Shown piece by piece: positions 25,080 to 32,634 of a stretch of DNA of 64,000 nucleotides. The stretch's first letter is position 1. Each line of letters begins with the position of its first letter. Origin of the DNA: Chloroflexota bacterium (lineage in GTDB: Bacteria > Chloroflexota > Anaerolineae > Aggregatilineales > UBA2796); assembly GCA_021325095.1 (NCBI GenBank), contig JAJPHV010000102.1, positions 41,950 to 105,949 on the forward strand, read 5' to 3'. The notes beneath the pieces are model-generated. The model saw only the letters and a list, made by a program, of their open reading frames with translations, was not told the origin of the DNA and ran no database searches. The position numbers were made by a program, and so were the translations under genes.

Positions 25080-25916
25080 TCACGGCCCGCTTGAGACGAG
25101 TTCCTCCGCCCGCGAGATGACGAAGTGCATCAGCGGGGCCTGCTCCTCCTCTCCGCCTGCATCGTTGAGCAGCAAATAGCCGCGCTCCGAATCCGTGAAG
25201 TTGTAAAATTTCTTTGCGCCTTCCTTAAACTGGCTGGACAGTACGTCGGTAAAATGATTCACGTCGGGCGCGAAGGTGAAAATCACGTAGCTGTCTTCGC
25301 CAAGCGTTCCGGCAAAATCGTCCGGAGTGCCTTCTCTGGCAATCGTTTCGCTGAATATTTGCCCCACGTAGGCCAGCGCTTCGTCCGCCGCCACAAAGCC
25401 GTAGCGATCTCGGAACGCATTCAGGCCCGCCAGTTGCACCTTGAGCCGGGTGAAGTTAGGCCGCTTGGACATGGCTTCGTACACATCGTTGATCAGAGTA
25501 GCCGTCGGCAGGCCAGTGCGCGGGTCTTGCAGCAACTCGCGGCTGGAACGCCGGATCGATCCCTGAATACGCAGCCGCAGTTCTTCCATGTCAAAGGGCT
25601 TGGTCACGTAGTCGTCCGCCCCCAGTTCCAGCCCTGCCACTTTGTCGGCCCGGCCATCGCGCTGGGTCAGGAACGTGATCGGAATGTATTTGGTCAGCAT
25701 CGTCGTGCGCAGTGCCTTGCAGACGTCGAAGCCGTCCATATCTGGCAGCATGATGTCCAACAGCACCAGGTTCGGGAATTTGGATCGGGCCATCGCAATG
25801 CCATCGCCGCCGGTGACTGCGTGGAAAACTTCGTAGCCTTGCCCGGAAAAGTACACGACCAACATCTCTGCAACGTCAACATCGTCCTCAATGACCAGCA
25901 GTCGTTTTTTCGACAT
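25080..25916 (-). CDS. response regulator with a degenerate GGDEF domain
   Basis: A 278-residue protein. The receiver (1-120) has the acidic pair in VIEDDVDVAEMLV, the phosphoacceptor Asp in LVLLDIMLPDMDGF, Thr in ITFLTQRD and Lys in DDYVTKPFDME. The C-terminal part (about 145-270) resembles a GGDEF domain: DPRTGLPTATLIND at its start, a helical core, and GEDSY where the GGDEF signature should be. That loss predicts no diguanylate cyclase activity; it might still bind GTP or c-di-GMP. The ATG at 25916 is supported by GGAG seven bases upstream. It is convergent with the FHA kinase gene. Confidence 0.85.
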   Translation of the reverse strand: MSKKRLLVIEDDVDVAEMLVVYFSGQGYEVFHAVTGGDGIAMARSKFPNLVLLDIMLPDMDGFDVCKALRTTMLTKYIPITFLTQRDGRADKVAGLELGADDYVTKPFDMEELRLRIQGSIRRSSRELLQDPRTGLPTATLINDVYEAMSKRPNFTRLKVQLAGLNAFRDRYGFVAADEALAYVGQIFSETIAREGTPDDFAGTLGEDSYVIFTFAPDVNHFTDVLSSQFKEGAKKFYNFTDSERGYLLLNDAGGEEEQAPLMHFVISRAEELVSSGP

Positions 25917-26023
25917 AGGCGAACTCCGCATGTTGGCATGTGGCCTGGGGTGGCAACCCCAGGCGCTTACTGTAACAGTTTACCAGAGATCGTGAGGATA
26001 TGGTTAGGAACAGATCGCTATTG

Positions 26024-26044
26024 TGTATCAATCTTCGTGATACA
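26024..26044. promoter_or_regulatory. inverted repeat upstream of nagA
   Basis: TGTATCA and TGATACA form 7-base arms around 7 bases, 68 bases before the nagA start codon. A TACAAT-like -10 overlaps its right arm. This position suits an operator controlling nagA. Confidence 0.4.
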
Positions 26045-26111
26045 ATCGCTGACTCAACCGGTTATTCCGGACACGCCATCTTCACATTGAACCTGTGAGG
26101 CTGCCAGCCCA

Positions 26112-27266
26112 ATGATACGCTTACTATTACAAAATGCACAACTGATCACGCAGGGGTGGGAACGTGGGTGGATTCTGATCGAGGACGGGCGGATCGCCCG
26201 GCTGGGTGAGGGCAACGCCCCTGCCTTCGATGGCGCTGAAGTCCTGGATTGCGGCGGGAAGACGGCGCTGCCCGGCTTCATCGACCTCCACGTTCATGGC
26301 GCGGTGGGCCGAGACACGATGGACGCCACGCCGCAGGCAGTGCACGACATGGCACACTTCTACGCAACGCACGGGGTCACTGCCTTTCTGGCGACGACCA
26401 TGACCGCACCCGACGATGCTACGCGGCGCGCGCTGGAGAATGCGGCTGGCTGCGTGGGGCCGATGGCCGATGGCGCAGCGCTGCTCGGCGTCCACCTGGA
26501 AGGTCCGTACCTGAACGTCAAGATGAAGGGGGCGCAAGACGGGCAATACATCCGGCGCGCCGATCCGGCGGTCTATAGGGATTGGCTCAACATTGGCGTG
26601 ATCCGGCAGATCACGGTTGCGCCAGAGTTCCCCGAAAACCAGGCCTTCATCCGGGACTGCGTGGCGCGCGGGATCAACGTCTCGCTCGGCCACACAGCAG
26701 CGACCTACGAGGATGTGCAGCAGGCCGTCTCGCTGGGCGCACGGCAGGCCACCCACACCTTCAACGCCATGACGGGCGTGCACCACCGCAGCCCCGGCAC
26801 GGCGGGCGCAGTCCTTTCGATGGACGAAATCACCTGCGAACTGATTGCCGACACGATCCACGTTCACCCGGCCATCCTCAAGCTGGTGGTGCGGGCGAAG
26901 GGGACGGATCGAGTCGTGCTGATCACGGATGCTATCATGGGCGCGGGGATGCCGGACGGCCAGTACGAACTGGGTGGGCAGGCCGTGACGGTGGCGAACC
27001 ACACCGCGACTCTGGCCGACGGCACGCTGGCGGGCAGCGTTCTGACGATGGATCGCGCGCTGCGCAACGTCCTGACGGCGACAGGTCTGTCGCTGGCCGA
27101 GGCGTGGCCGATGACCAGCGCCAACGCCGCCCGGCAGATCGGAGTCGAGGATCGCAAGGGGCGGCTCGTCGCTGGCTATGATGCGGATATTGTGCTGCTC
27201 GACGCACAGAACAATGTGACTCTCACGATAGCGCAGGGGCGTGTGCTCTACAGGGCGTCGTCTTAA
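26112..27266 (+). CDS. nagA: N-acetylglucosamine-6-phosphate deacetylase
   Basis: A 384-residue amidohydrolase that deacetylates GlcNAc-6-P to glucosamine-6-P in amino-sugar and wall recycling. Signature steps are visible: metal site HVHG in FIDLHVHGAVGRDTMDA, substrate loop LGVHLEGPYLN, His in SLGHTAATYE, THTFNAMTGVHHRSPG, and the catalytic Asp in VLITDAIMGAG. LADGTLAGSVLTMDRALRN near the end is typical. No nagB or transport gene is adjacent; the downstream gene is convergent. It is the only sugar-phosphate enzyme in this stretch, and an inverted repeat upstream may be its operator. Confidence 0.93.
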   Translation: MIRLLLQNAQLITQGWERGWILIEDGRIARLGEGNAPAFDGAEVLDCGGKTALPGFIDLHVHGAVGRDTMDATPQAVHDMAHFYATHGVTAFLATTMTAPDDATRRALENAAGCVGPMADGAALLGVHLEGPYLNVKMKGAQDGQYIRRADPAVYRDWLNIGVIRQITVAPEFPENQAFIRDCVARGINVSLGHTAATYEDVQQAVSLGARQATHTFNAMTGVHHRSPGTAGAVLSMDEITCELIADTIHVHPAILKLVVRAKGTDRVVLITDAIMGAGMPDGQYELGGQAVTVANHTATLADGTLAGSVLTMDRALRNVLTATGLSLAEAWPMTSANAARQIGVEDRKGRLVAGYDADIVLLDAQNNVTLTIAQGRVLYRASS

Positions 27267-27294
27267 AAGAAAACCCGTTGGCGATGCTGTTGGC

Positions 27295-28248
27295 TCAGTC
27301 GATCCCGTCGCTGCCCGCGCCGCAGACCAGCACGCACACACGCTCGGACGGCGAAAGGCGGACTTTCTGGCACAGCAGCGCCGCCAGGGCTGCTGCACCG
27401 CTTAACTCGGCGGCCACACCCATCTCCTGCCACAGCCAGCGTGCCGCTTCTCGCATGTCGTCGTCGCTGACCAGCACGATCTCGTCCACGTGCTGCCGGA
27501 TGATTTCCAGGTTGATGGCTGCGCTCTGACGGGGGGCCAGCGTATTGGCCGCCGTGCGAATCTCGGCCAGTTGCACAAGCTGATTCTGGCGCACGCTCTC
27601 GTACAGAGTCGGCGCGCCCGTCGGCTCGATGCCGATCACGCGGATGGACGGTTTGAGCGCTTTCACCGCCAGACTGACGCCGCTGATCAGCCCGCCGCCG
27701 CCGATGGCAACCAGGATCACATCGATGTCCGGCTGCTCGGCCAGGATTTCGATGCCCAACGTCCCCTGTCCGGCGATCACCACCGGATCGGCGAAGGGAT
27801 GAATGTAGGCCAGGCCATCGCGCTCTGCCATCGCAACGGCTTCCCGGTTAGCGTCGTCCCAGACTTCGCCCTCGTAGATGACCTTTGCTCCCCAGCTTTC
27901 CAGCTTCCGGGCCTTGATCGGCGGGGAGTTGTGCGACAGGAAAATGGTCGCGGGCGATTTCGCCAGCCAGCCCGCATAGGCCACGCCCAACCCGTGATTG
28001 CCACCCGACGCGGTGATGATGCCGCGTTTGACCTGCTCCGGGGCCAGGCTGAACAGCTTGTTCACCGCGCCGCGCGCCTTGAACGAACCGGTGATCTGCG
28101 TGTTTTCCAGCTTAAGATACAGCGGGCTGCCATTGGTGAGCGGGCGCTTGAGCGGTCTGGCCTCAACCAGCGGCGTGCGCCGGACGTAACCAGCAATGCG
28201 CGCCTGGGCTGCCCGGATGTCATTCAGGTCAATCAGCAGGTCAATCAA
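27295..28248 (-). CDS. threonine/serine dehydratase (PLP, fold II)
   Basis: A 317-residue PLP enzyme. The Schiff-base Lys is in TGSFKARGAVNKL, the phosphate-binding glycine loop is VAIGGGGLISGVSLAV, and ASGGNHGLGVAYAG is the substrate loop. The C-terminus reads VCVLVCGAGSDG. There is no ACT regulatory domain, so it corresponds to the short biodegradative threonine/serine ammonia-lyase type rather than full IlvA. Start is a TTG at 28248 with AAAGG upstream. It lies 15 bases after the PPK2 gene. Specificity between threonine, serine and related amino acids is not resolved. Confidence 0.87.
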   Translation of the reverse strand: MIDLLIDLNDIRAAQARIAGYVRRTPLVEARPLKRPLTNGSPLYLKLENTQITGSFKARGAVNKLFSLAPEQVKRGIITASGGNHGLGVAYAGWLAKSPATIFLSHNSPPIKARKLESWGAKVIYEGEVWDDANREAVAMAERDGLAYIHPFADPVVIAGQGTLGIEILAEQPDIDVILVAIGGGGLISGVSLAVKALKPSIRVIGIEPTGAPTLYESVRQNQLVQLAEIRTAANTLAPRQSAAINLEIIRQHVDEIVLVSDDDMREAARWLWQEMGVAAELSGAAALAALLCQKVRLSPSERVCVLVCGAGSDGID

Positions 28249-28263
28249 CGTGTCACGGCCTTT

Positions 28264-29073
28264 CTAATCGGGGATGACGACGTTCTCAATCCCTTCGGCA
28301 GGTTGGGGATATTTCAGATTCATCCGTTCCAGCGTGCTGATGACGGTCTGGGTGACGATGTAATTACGATACCACTTGTGGTTGGCCGGGACAATGTGCC
28401 AGGGCGCGTATTCCGTGTTGCATTTGGTCAGCATATCCTCGAAGGCGGCCATGTAGTCATCCCAACGCTGTCGCTCGTCAAGGTCGCCCATCGCAAACTT
28501 CCACTGCTTTTTCGGGTCTTTCAGGCGGGCCTCAAAGCGTTTTTTCTGCTCGGCTTTGGAAATATACAGGAAGAACTTCAGGATTGTCACGTCGTTGGCG
28601 GCCAGCATCGCCTCAAACTGGTTGATCTGGTCATAGCGTTCCTTCCAGACCTTCCTGGGCACGAGGTCGTGAACGCGCACCACCAGCACGTCCTCGTAGT
28701 GCGAACGGTTGAAGATGCCGATGAAGCCCTTCGGCGGCACGTTGCGGTGCACGCGCCACAGGAAATCGTGGGCAAGCTCTTCGGACGTCGGCTTCTTGAA
28801 GGCCGTCACCTGCACGCCCTGGGGATTGACTCCGCTGAAGACGTGCTCGATAGTGCCGTCCTTGCCACCCGTATCGATCCCTTGCAGGATGATCAGCAGG
28901 GCGCGCCGGCCATCAGCATAAAAGACCTCCTGAAGTTCGTCCAGGCGAGCCAAATCTTTGGCAAGCTGCGCCTGCACGTCTTCTTTGTGCCTGAAATCGC
29001 CCGTGTAGCCCGGATCGTAATCCTTCAAGCGCACCTTGTGGCCGATTGGTGGAATCAGGGGTTGTTTGCTCAT
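28264..29073 (-). CDS. polyphosphate kinase 2-family protein (polyphosphate:nucleotide phosphotransferase)
   Basis: A 269-residue one-domain PPK2. Walker A is seen in IILQGIDTGGKDGTIEHVFS and the lid/Walker B segments in FKKPTSEELAHDFLWR and GIFNRSHYEDVLVVRVHD. The length and the pattern KPTSEELAHDFLWRVHR match the PPK2 subfamily that phosphorylates nucleoside mono- or diphosphates from polyphosphate. GAGG precedes the ATG. It is transcribed away from the phosphonate-type transporter and shares phosphate-related context with it. Which nucleotide it uses is not resolved. Confidence 0.92.
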   Translation of the reverse strand: MSKQPLIPPIGHKVRLKDYDPGYTGDFRHKEDVQAQLAKDLARLDELQEVFYADGRRALLIILQGIDTGGKDGTIEHVFSGVNPQGVQVTAFKKPTSEELAHDFLWRVHRNVPPKGFIGIFNRSHYEDVLVVRVHDLVPRKVWKERYDQINQFEAMLAANDVTILKFFLYISKAEQKKRFEARLKDPKKQWKFAMGDLDERQRWDDYMAAFEDMLTKCNTEYAPWHIVPANHKWYRNYIVTQTVISTLERMNLKYPQPAEGIENVVIPD

Positions 29074-29110
29074 CGCGCCCTCTCCCTTTTGTCAGGACAA
29101 CCAAGAGACT

Positions 29111-29138
29111 TTTACAAATATGCACTGAATGTTAACAT
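29111..29138 (+). promoter_or_regulatory. promoter of the phosphonate-type transporter operon
   Basis: TTTACA (29111-29116), a 16-base spacer and TAACAT (29133-29138) lie upstream of the binding-protein ATG at 29205. The -35 matches 5 of 6 positions and the -10 four of six. Confidence 0.45.
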
Positions 29139-29204
29139 GATGGAAAGAAAGGTTGAAGAAACCTCTCTTGACGCTCGTATCTTTTGTCAAAGGGGAGAAT
29201 ACTT

Positions 29205-30164
29205 ATGCTGTGGAAAAAGCCGCTCCTTCTCATCCTGATGCTGGCGCTGGTCACCGTGCCGATGGCGCTGGCGGGCCGGGCCGTCACCGCCCAATCCAGC
29301 AACACGATTGTCTGGGCCTTTGTGCCGTCCGAAAACTCGCAGGCGGTGCTGGACAGCGCTGAGGCGCTCGCCAAACTGGTGAGCGAAAAGACGAACCTGA
29401 ACATCAAAACGTTCGTCGCTACGGAGTACGCGGGCGTGGTCGAGGCCATGTGCAATGGGCAAGCCCAGATGGGCGCGCTGAACACCTTCAGCTACATTCT
29501 CGCCAGTTCGCGCAAGTGCGCCGATGTGGGGCTGGTCAGCGTCCGCAACAACAGCACCAGCTATCGAGGCCAGATCATCACGCTGGCCGACTCCGGCATC
29601 AAGAAGCTGGAAGACCTGAAGGGCAAAACCTTCTGCCGCCCGGACCCGCTGTCCACGTCAGGCTGGATCATTCCGAGCATTCTGCTGAAGGCCAACAAGA
29701 TTGACCCAGCTACCGATCTGAAGCAGGTGGTGGACGTGGGCGGACACGACGCGGTGGTGGAGAACGTCTACAACAAGAACTGCGACGCGGGCGCGACCTT
29801 CGACGATGCGCGGGCCAACGTCGAGAAGAAGTACCCGGACGTGCGTGACAAGGTGGTCGTGATCGCCTACTCCGCCGCCATTCCGAACGACACGGTGAGC
29901 TTTGTCCCCTCCATGGACGCCAAGCAACGCGAAACCATTGTCAAGGCCCTGCTGGACATCGCTGCCGACAAAGCCAACGCCGATATGCTCAGGAAAGTCT
30001 ACAACTGGACGGGTCTGGCCGAGGCCAAAGACGCTTTCTTCGATGACTTCCGCCAGTCGCTGGACGCTGCCGGTGTCAAGGTCGAGACGCTGCTGCCGAC
30101 CAAAGCGCCTGCCACACCGGGCGCGACGATGGCAGCGACAATGGCGGCTACGGCTGCGAAGTAG
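29205..30164 (+). CDS. phnD: phosphate/phosphite/phosphonate ABC transporter binding protein
   Basis: A 319-residue exported protein of the PhnD/PtxB family: signal peptide (LLLILMLALVTVPMALAG), then IVWAFVPSENSQAVLDSAEA, FVATEYAGVVEAMCNGQAQ, FCRPDPLSTSGWIIPS and DVGGHDAVVENVYNKNCDAG. ATG at 29205 was chosen over an in-frame codon 21 bases earlier because AGGGGAG lies eight bases before it. The C-terminus ends in a short Ala/Thr-rich tail. Ligand could be phosphonate, phosphite or phosphate; a specificity call is not safe. First gene of the operon phnD-phnC-phnE. Confidence 0.9.
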   Translation: MLWKKPLLLILMLALVTVPMALAGRAVTAQSSNTIVWAFVPSENSQAVLDSAEALAKLVSEKTNLNIKTFVATEYAGVVEAMCNGQAQMGALNTFSYILASSRKCADVGLVSVRNNSTSYRGQIITLADSGIKKLEDLKGKTFCRPDPLSTSGWIIPSILLKANKIDPATDLKQVVDVGGHDAVVENVYNKNCDAGATFDDARANVEKKYPDVRDKVVVIAYSAAIPNDTVSFVPSMDAKQRETIVKALLDIAADKANADMLRKVYNWTGLAEAKDAFFDDFRQSLDAAGVKVETLLPTKAPATPGATMAATMAATAAK

Positions 30165-30168
30165 TTAA

Positions 30169-30206
30169 CCTCACCCCCTGCCCCCTCTCTGCTCGCGGAG
30201 AGGGGG
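30169..30206 (+). repeat. palindromic intergenic repeat (copy 1)
   Basis: CCTCACCCCCTG is followed by CCCCCTCTC-TGCTCGC-GGAGAGGGGG, giving a GC-rich stem. It lies between phnD and phnC, five bases after the phnD stop. Related copies occur at 32557, 33895, 33961, 48514 and 52178. As with REP elements after maltose-binding protein genes, it may stabilise phnD mRNA. Confidence 0.8.
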
Positions 30207-30248
30207 AAAATCGTATGGCATTTTGCCTGAGATATTTGAAAGAAGCCC

Positions 30249-31022
30249 ATGCTGAAGGTTGTTAACCTCACCAAGATTTACGACAACGGCACCAGGGCGC
30301 TGGATAACGTCAGCTTTGAGGTGAAGGATGGCGAGTTCCTGGCGATCATCGGCCTGAGTGGTTCGGGCAAATCGACTTTGCTGCGCTGCATCAACCGCCT
30401 GGTCGAGCCGACCAGCGGCGAAATCTGGTTGGACGGCGTGAACGTGACCGCCGTCAGCAAGTCCGAACTGCGCGCCATCCGCCGCAAGATTGGCATGGTC
30501 TTCCAGCAGTTCAACCTGGTGAAGCGCTCCAGTGTCATGACCAACGTATTGACGGGCCGCCTGGGCTACATTAACCCGCTGTTCAGCCTGGTCAACTATT
30601 TCAGCGCCCAAGACCGACAACTGGCGATGGAAGCGCTTGTTCGTGTCGGCATTGCCGATAAGGCTCGCAACCGTGCCGACGAACTGAGCGGCGGGCAGCA
30701 GCAGCGCGTCGGCATTGCGCGCGCGTTGGTGCAGCAGCCGACGATGATCCTGGCTGACGAGCCAGTTGCCAGCCTTGACCCGGTGCTGGCGCACTCTATC
30801 CTCGGCTATCTCGAACAGCTTAACAAACAGGACGGCATCACCGTGCTGTGCAGCCTGCATTACCTTGACCTGGTGCAGCGCTACGCCACGCAGGTGATCG
30901 GTCTGCGCGATGGGCGGGTCGTCTTCGAGGGCGATAACGCTGCAATCCGGGCGATGGACGATGCGCGTTTCAAGAGTATCTACGGCGAAGAAGCCGAGCG
31001 TCTGGGCAGCGTGACCGGATAG
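30249..31022 (+). CDS. phnC: phosphonate-type ABC transporter ATP-binding protein
   Basis: A 257-residue ABC ATPase with all motifs: Walker A in [20 protein letters not shown]-loop in [12 protein letters not shown], signature [20 protein letters not shown], Walker B in [15 protein letters not shown], and switch His in [15 protein letters not shown]. The [20 protein letters not shown] stretch is typical of PhnC. It starts 42 bases after a palindromic repeat and 85 bases after phnD, and phnE begins 9 bases after its stop. Confidence 0.94.
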   Translation: MLKVVNLTKIYDNGTRALDNVSFEVKDGEFLAIIGLSGSGKSTLLRCINRLVEPTSGEIWLDGVNVTAVSKSELRAIRRKIGMVFQQFNLVKRSSVMTNVLTGRLGYINPLFSLVNYFSAQDRQLAMEALVRVGIADKARNRADELSGGQQQRVGIARALVQQPTMILADEPVASLDPVLAHSILGYLEQLNKQDGITVLCSLHYLDLVQRYATQVIGLRDGRVVFEGDNAAIRAMDDARFKSIYGEEAERLGSVTG

Positions 31023-31031
31023 GAGCCGACG

Positions 31032-32549
31032 ATGGCGATTGCAGACCAGCAACCTCAACGCTCACCGGCGTTAGCGTTCCTATTGGCGCTGATTCCCGGC
31101 CTGGGCCAGATTTACGCGGGGCGTCGCGGGCGGGGCCTGGCCGTGCTGCTGTTCGTGCCGACTCTGCTCGCGCTCATCTCCTGGCGGGTGACCGTCGGCG
31201 GCGTCGGCTTTGCGGGGCCAGCCGCGCAGGCTCCTTCCGAGGAGCAGGTGCGCGCCGCCATCGGGATGGGGGCGTTCCTGGTACTCATTGTCGTGCTCGT
31301 CTACGTGTGGAGCCTCCTGGATGCGGTTGGCAGCGCCAGGAACCGCCCGACCTCTGCGCGTGGCGTGGTGATCCTGGGCACGATAGCCTTCCTGATCGTC
31401 GGCTGGGATGTCACCCAGATCGACGTGCCCAAAGCGATACGCGACTTCAGCAAGCTGGGGATTCACCTGGGCGAACTGGCCTGGCCCTGGCCCGCCGCTT
31501 TTGTCAAAGATATTGCGCAGACTCAGGCGTCCGTCCAGATCGACGTACCCTGCGGCCCCAAGCCGCCCGAACCGCCGGTGGAAGTGCCCGGCAGTCCGTA
31601 CGTCGCAGTGACGCCGCTCTGCGGTGACATGGCTGGTCCCCGCAAGCTCGATGGCTCACGCACGCCGGGCACGACCTTGCACATCGTCGGGCGCAATTTT
31701 CGCCCCAACGACGTGGTTCAGGTGTGGTGGGAGCCGCCTGTCAGCCCCGAATTCCGGCCCCGCGCCGGTGGTGACTTTGTTTACACCTACGCCGACGCCC
31801 AGGGCAATTTCACGCTCGATATGGAAATTCCTAACTTTTCGCTGCCCGGCGGCTCGTCCGATCCGTCCGCAGTCACCACCAGCAGACTGATGCTGCGCCA
31901 GGAACGGGCAGAAGGCGCGCTCCATCCTTCAGACAACTTGATGCGTGCCTTGAATAAGATGGTTGAAACGATCTTCCTGGGTCTGATGGCAACCTTTTTT
32001 GGCAGCATTTTCGCCGTGCCGCTCAGTTTCCTGGCGGCGCGCAACTTGATGTCCGGCAACGCGATCAGTTTGCTGGTTTACAATGTCGTGCGCGGCGTTT
32101 TCAACGTTATCCGCTCCATCGATCCGCTTATCTGGGCGATCATCGTCGTCATCTGGGTCGGGCTTGGGCCGTTCGGCGGGACACTGGCGCTCTCGCTGCA
32201 CACCATTGCCTCCAACGGCAAATTGTTCTCAGAAGCTATCGAGGGCATTGAGCCTGGACAGATCGAAGCGGTTCAGGCTACCGGCGCGAACTGGCTGCAA
32301 GTCATCGTATACGCGATCATTCCCCAGGTGCTGCCACCCTTTATCTCCTTCACCATTTACCGTTGGGACTTGAATATCCGCAGTTCGACCATCATCGGCG
32401 CGGTGGGCGGCGGCGGCATCGGTTTTCTGCTGATTGAGTGGATACGCCTGTCCGATTATCGCTCGGCAGGCATCGCAGTGTGGCTCATCGCCATCGTCGT
32501 GACGGTTCTGGACTACGCCAGCACGGAAATACGCAAGCAGTTCGTGTAG
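31032..32549 (+). CDS. phnE: phosphonate-type ABC permease (PhnE) fused to an N-terminal TM and beta-rich extension
   Basis: A 505-residue protein, roughly twice the length of normal PhnE. Residues 1-165 hold about four hydrophobic helices, opening with FLLALIPGLGQIYAGRRGRG, a TM2-domain-like motif. Residues about 170-300 form a Pro-rich then beta-rich segment (LHIVGRNFRPNDVVQVWW, DAQGNFTLDMEIP) resembling an IPT/Ig-like domain, probably outside the membrane. Residues about 300-505 are the permease core, with EAA motif EAIEGIEPGQIEAVQATGAN followed by FTIYRWDLNIRSSTIIG. No frameshift is visible between parts. A palindromic repeat follows the stop codon. Confidence 0.9.
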   Translation: MAIADQQPQRSPALAFLLALIPGLGQIYAGRRGRGLAVLLFVPTLLALISWRVTVGGVGFAGPAAQAPSEEQVRAAIGMGAFLVLIVVLVYVWSLLDAVGSARNRPTSARGVVILGTIAFLIVGWDVTQIDVPKAIRDFSKLGIHLGELAWPWPAAFVKDIAQTQASVQIDVPCGPKPPEPPVEVPGSPYVAVTPLCGDMAGPRKLDGSRTPGTTLHIVGRNFRPNDVVQVWWEPPVSPEFRPRAGGDFVYTYADAQGNFTLDMEIPNFSLPGGSSDPSAVTTSRLMLRQERAEGALHPSDNLMRALNKMVETIFLGLMATFFGSIFAVPLSFLAARNLMSGNAISLLVYNVVRGVFNVIRSIDPLIWAIIVVIWVGLGPFGGTLALSLHTIASNGKLFSEAIEGIEPGQIEAVQATGANWLQVIVYAIIPQVLPPFISFTIYRWDLNIRSSTIIGAVGGGGIGFLLIEWIRLSDYRSAGIAVWLIAIVVTVLDYASTEIRKQFV

Positions 32550-32556
32550 GAAAAAG

Positions 32557-32592
32557 CCTCACCCCGGCCCCTCTCCACCCTGTGGAGAGGGG
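32557..32592 (+). repeat. palindromic intergenic repeat (copy 2)
   Basis: CCTCACCCCGGCCCCTCTCC-ACCCTGT-GGAGAGGGG, a near-identical relative of the 30169 copy in the same orientation, lying seven bases after phnE. The stem CCCCTCTCC/GGAGAGGGG is perfect. It may also act as the operon's terminator or stabiliser. Confidence 0.8.
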
Positions 32593-32621
32593 AGAAAAGC
32601 CACGAGCGCTTTCAAACCCGG

Positions 32622-32627
32622 TATAAT
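32622..32627 (+). promoter_or_regulatory. -10 box of a possible leaderless transcript for the GT39 gene
   Basis: A perfect TATAAT ends seven bases before the ATG at 32635, so a transcript starting at the usual distance would begin at the start codon. No shine-dalgarno sequence precedes the ATG. The -35 region is poor. Confidence 0.4.
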
Positions 32628-32634
32628 CGGCCCC

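Noticed and set aside
27490..29238. 582-codon plus-strand frame
   Set aside because: Antisense to the dehydratase and PPK2 genes, both with clear catalytic motifs.
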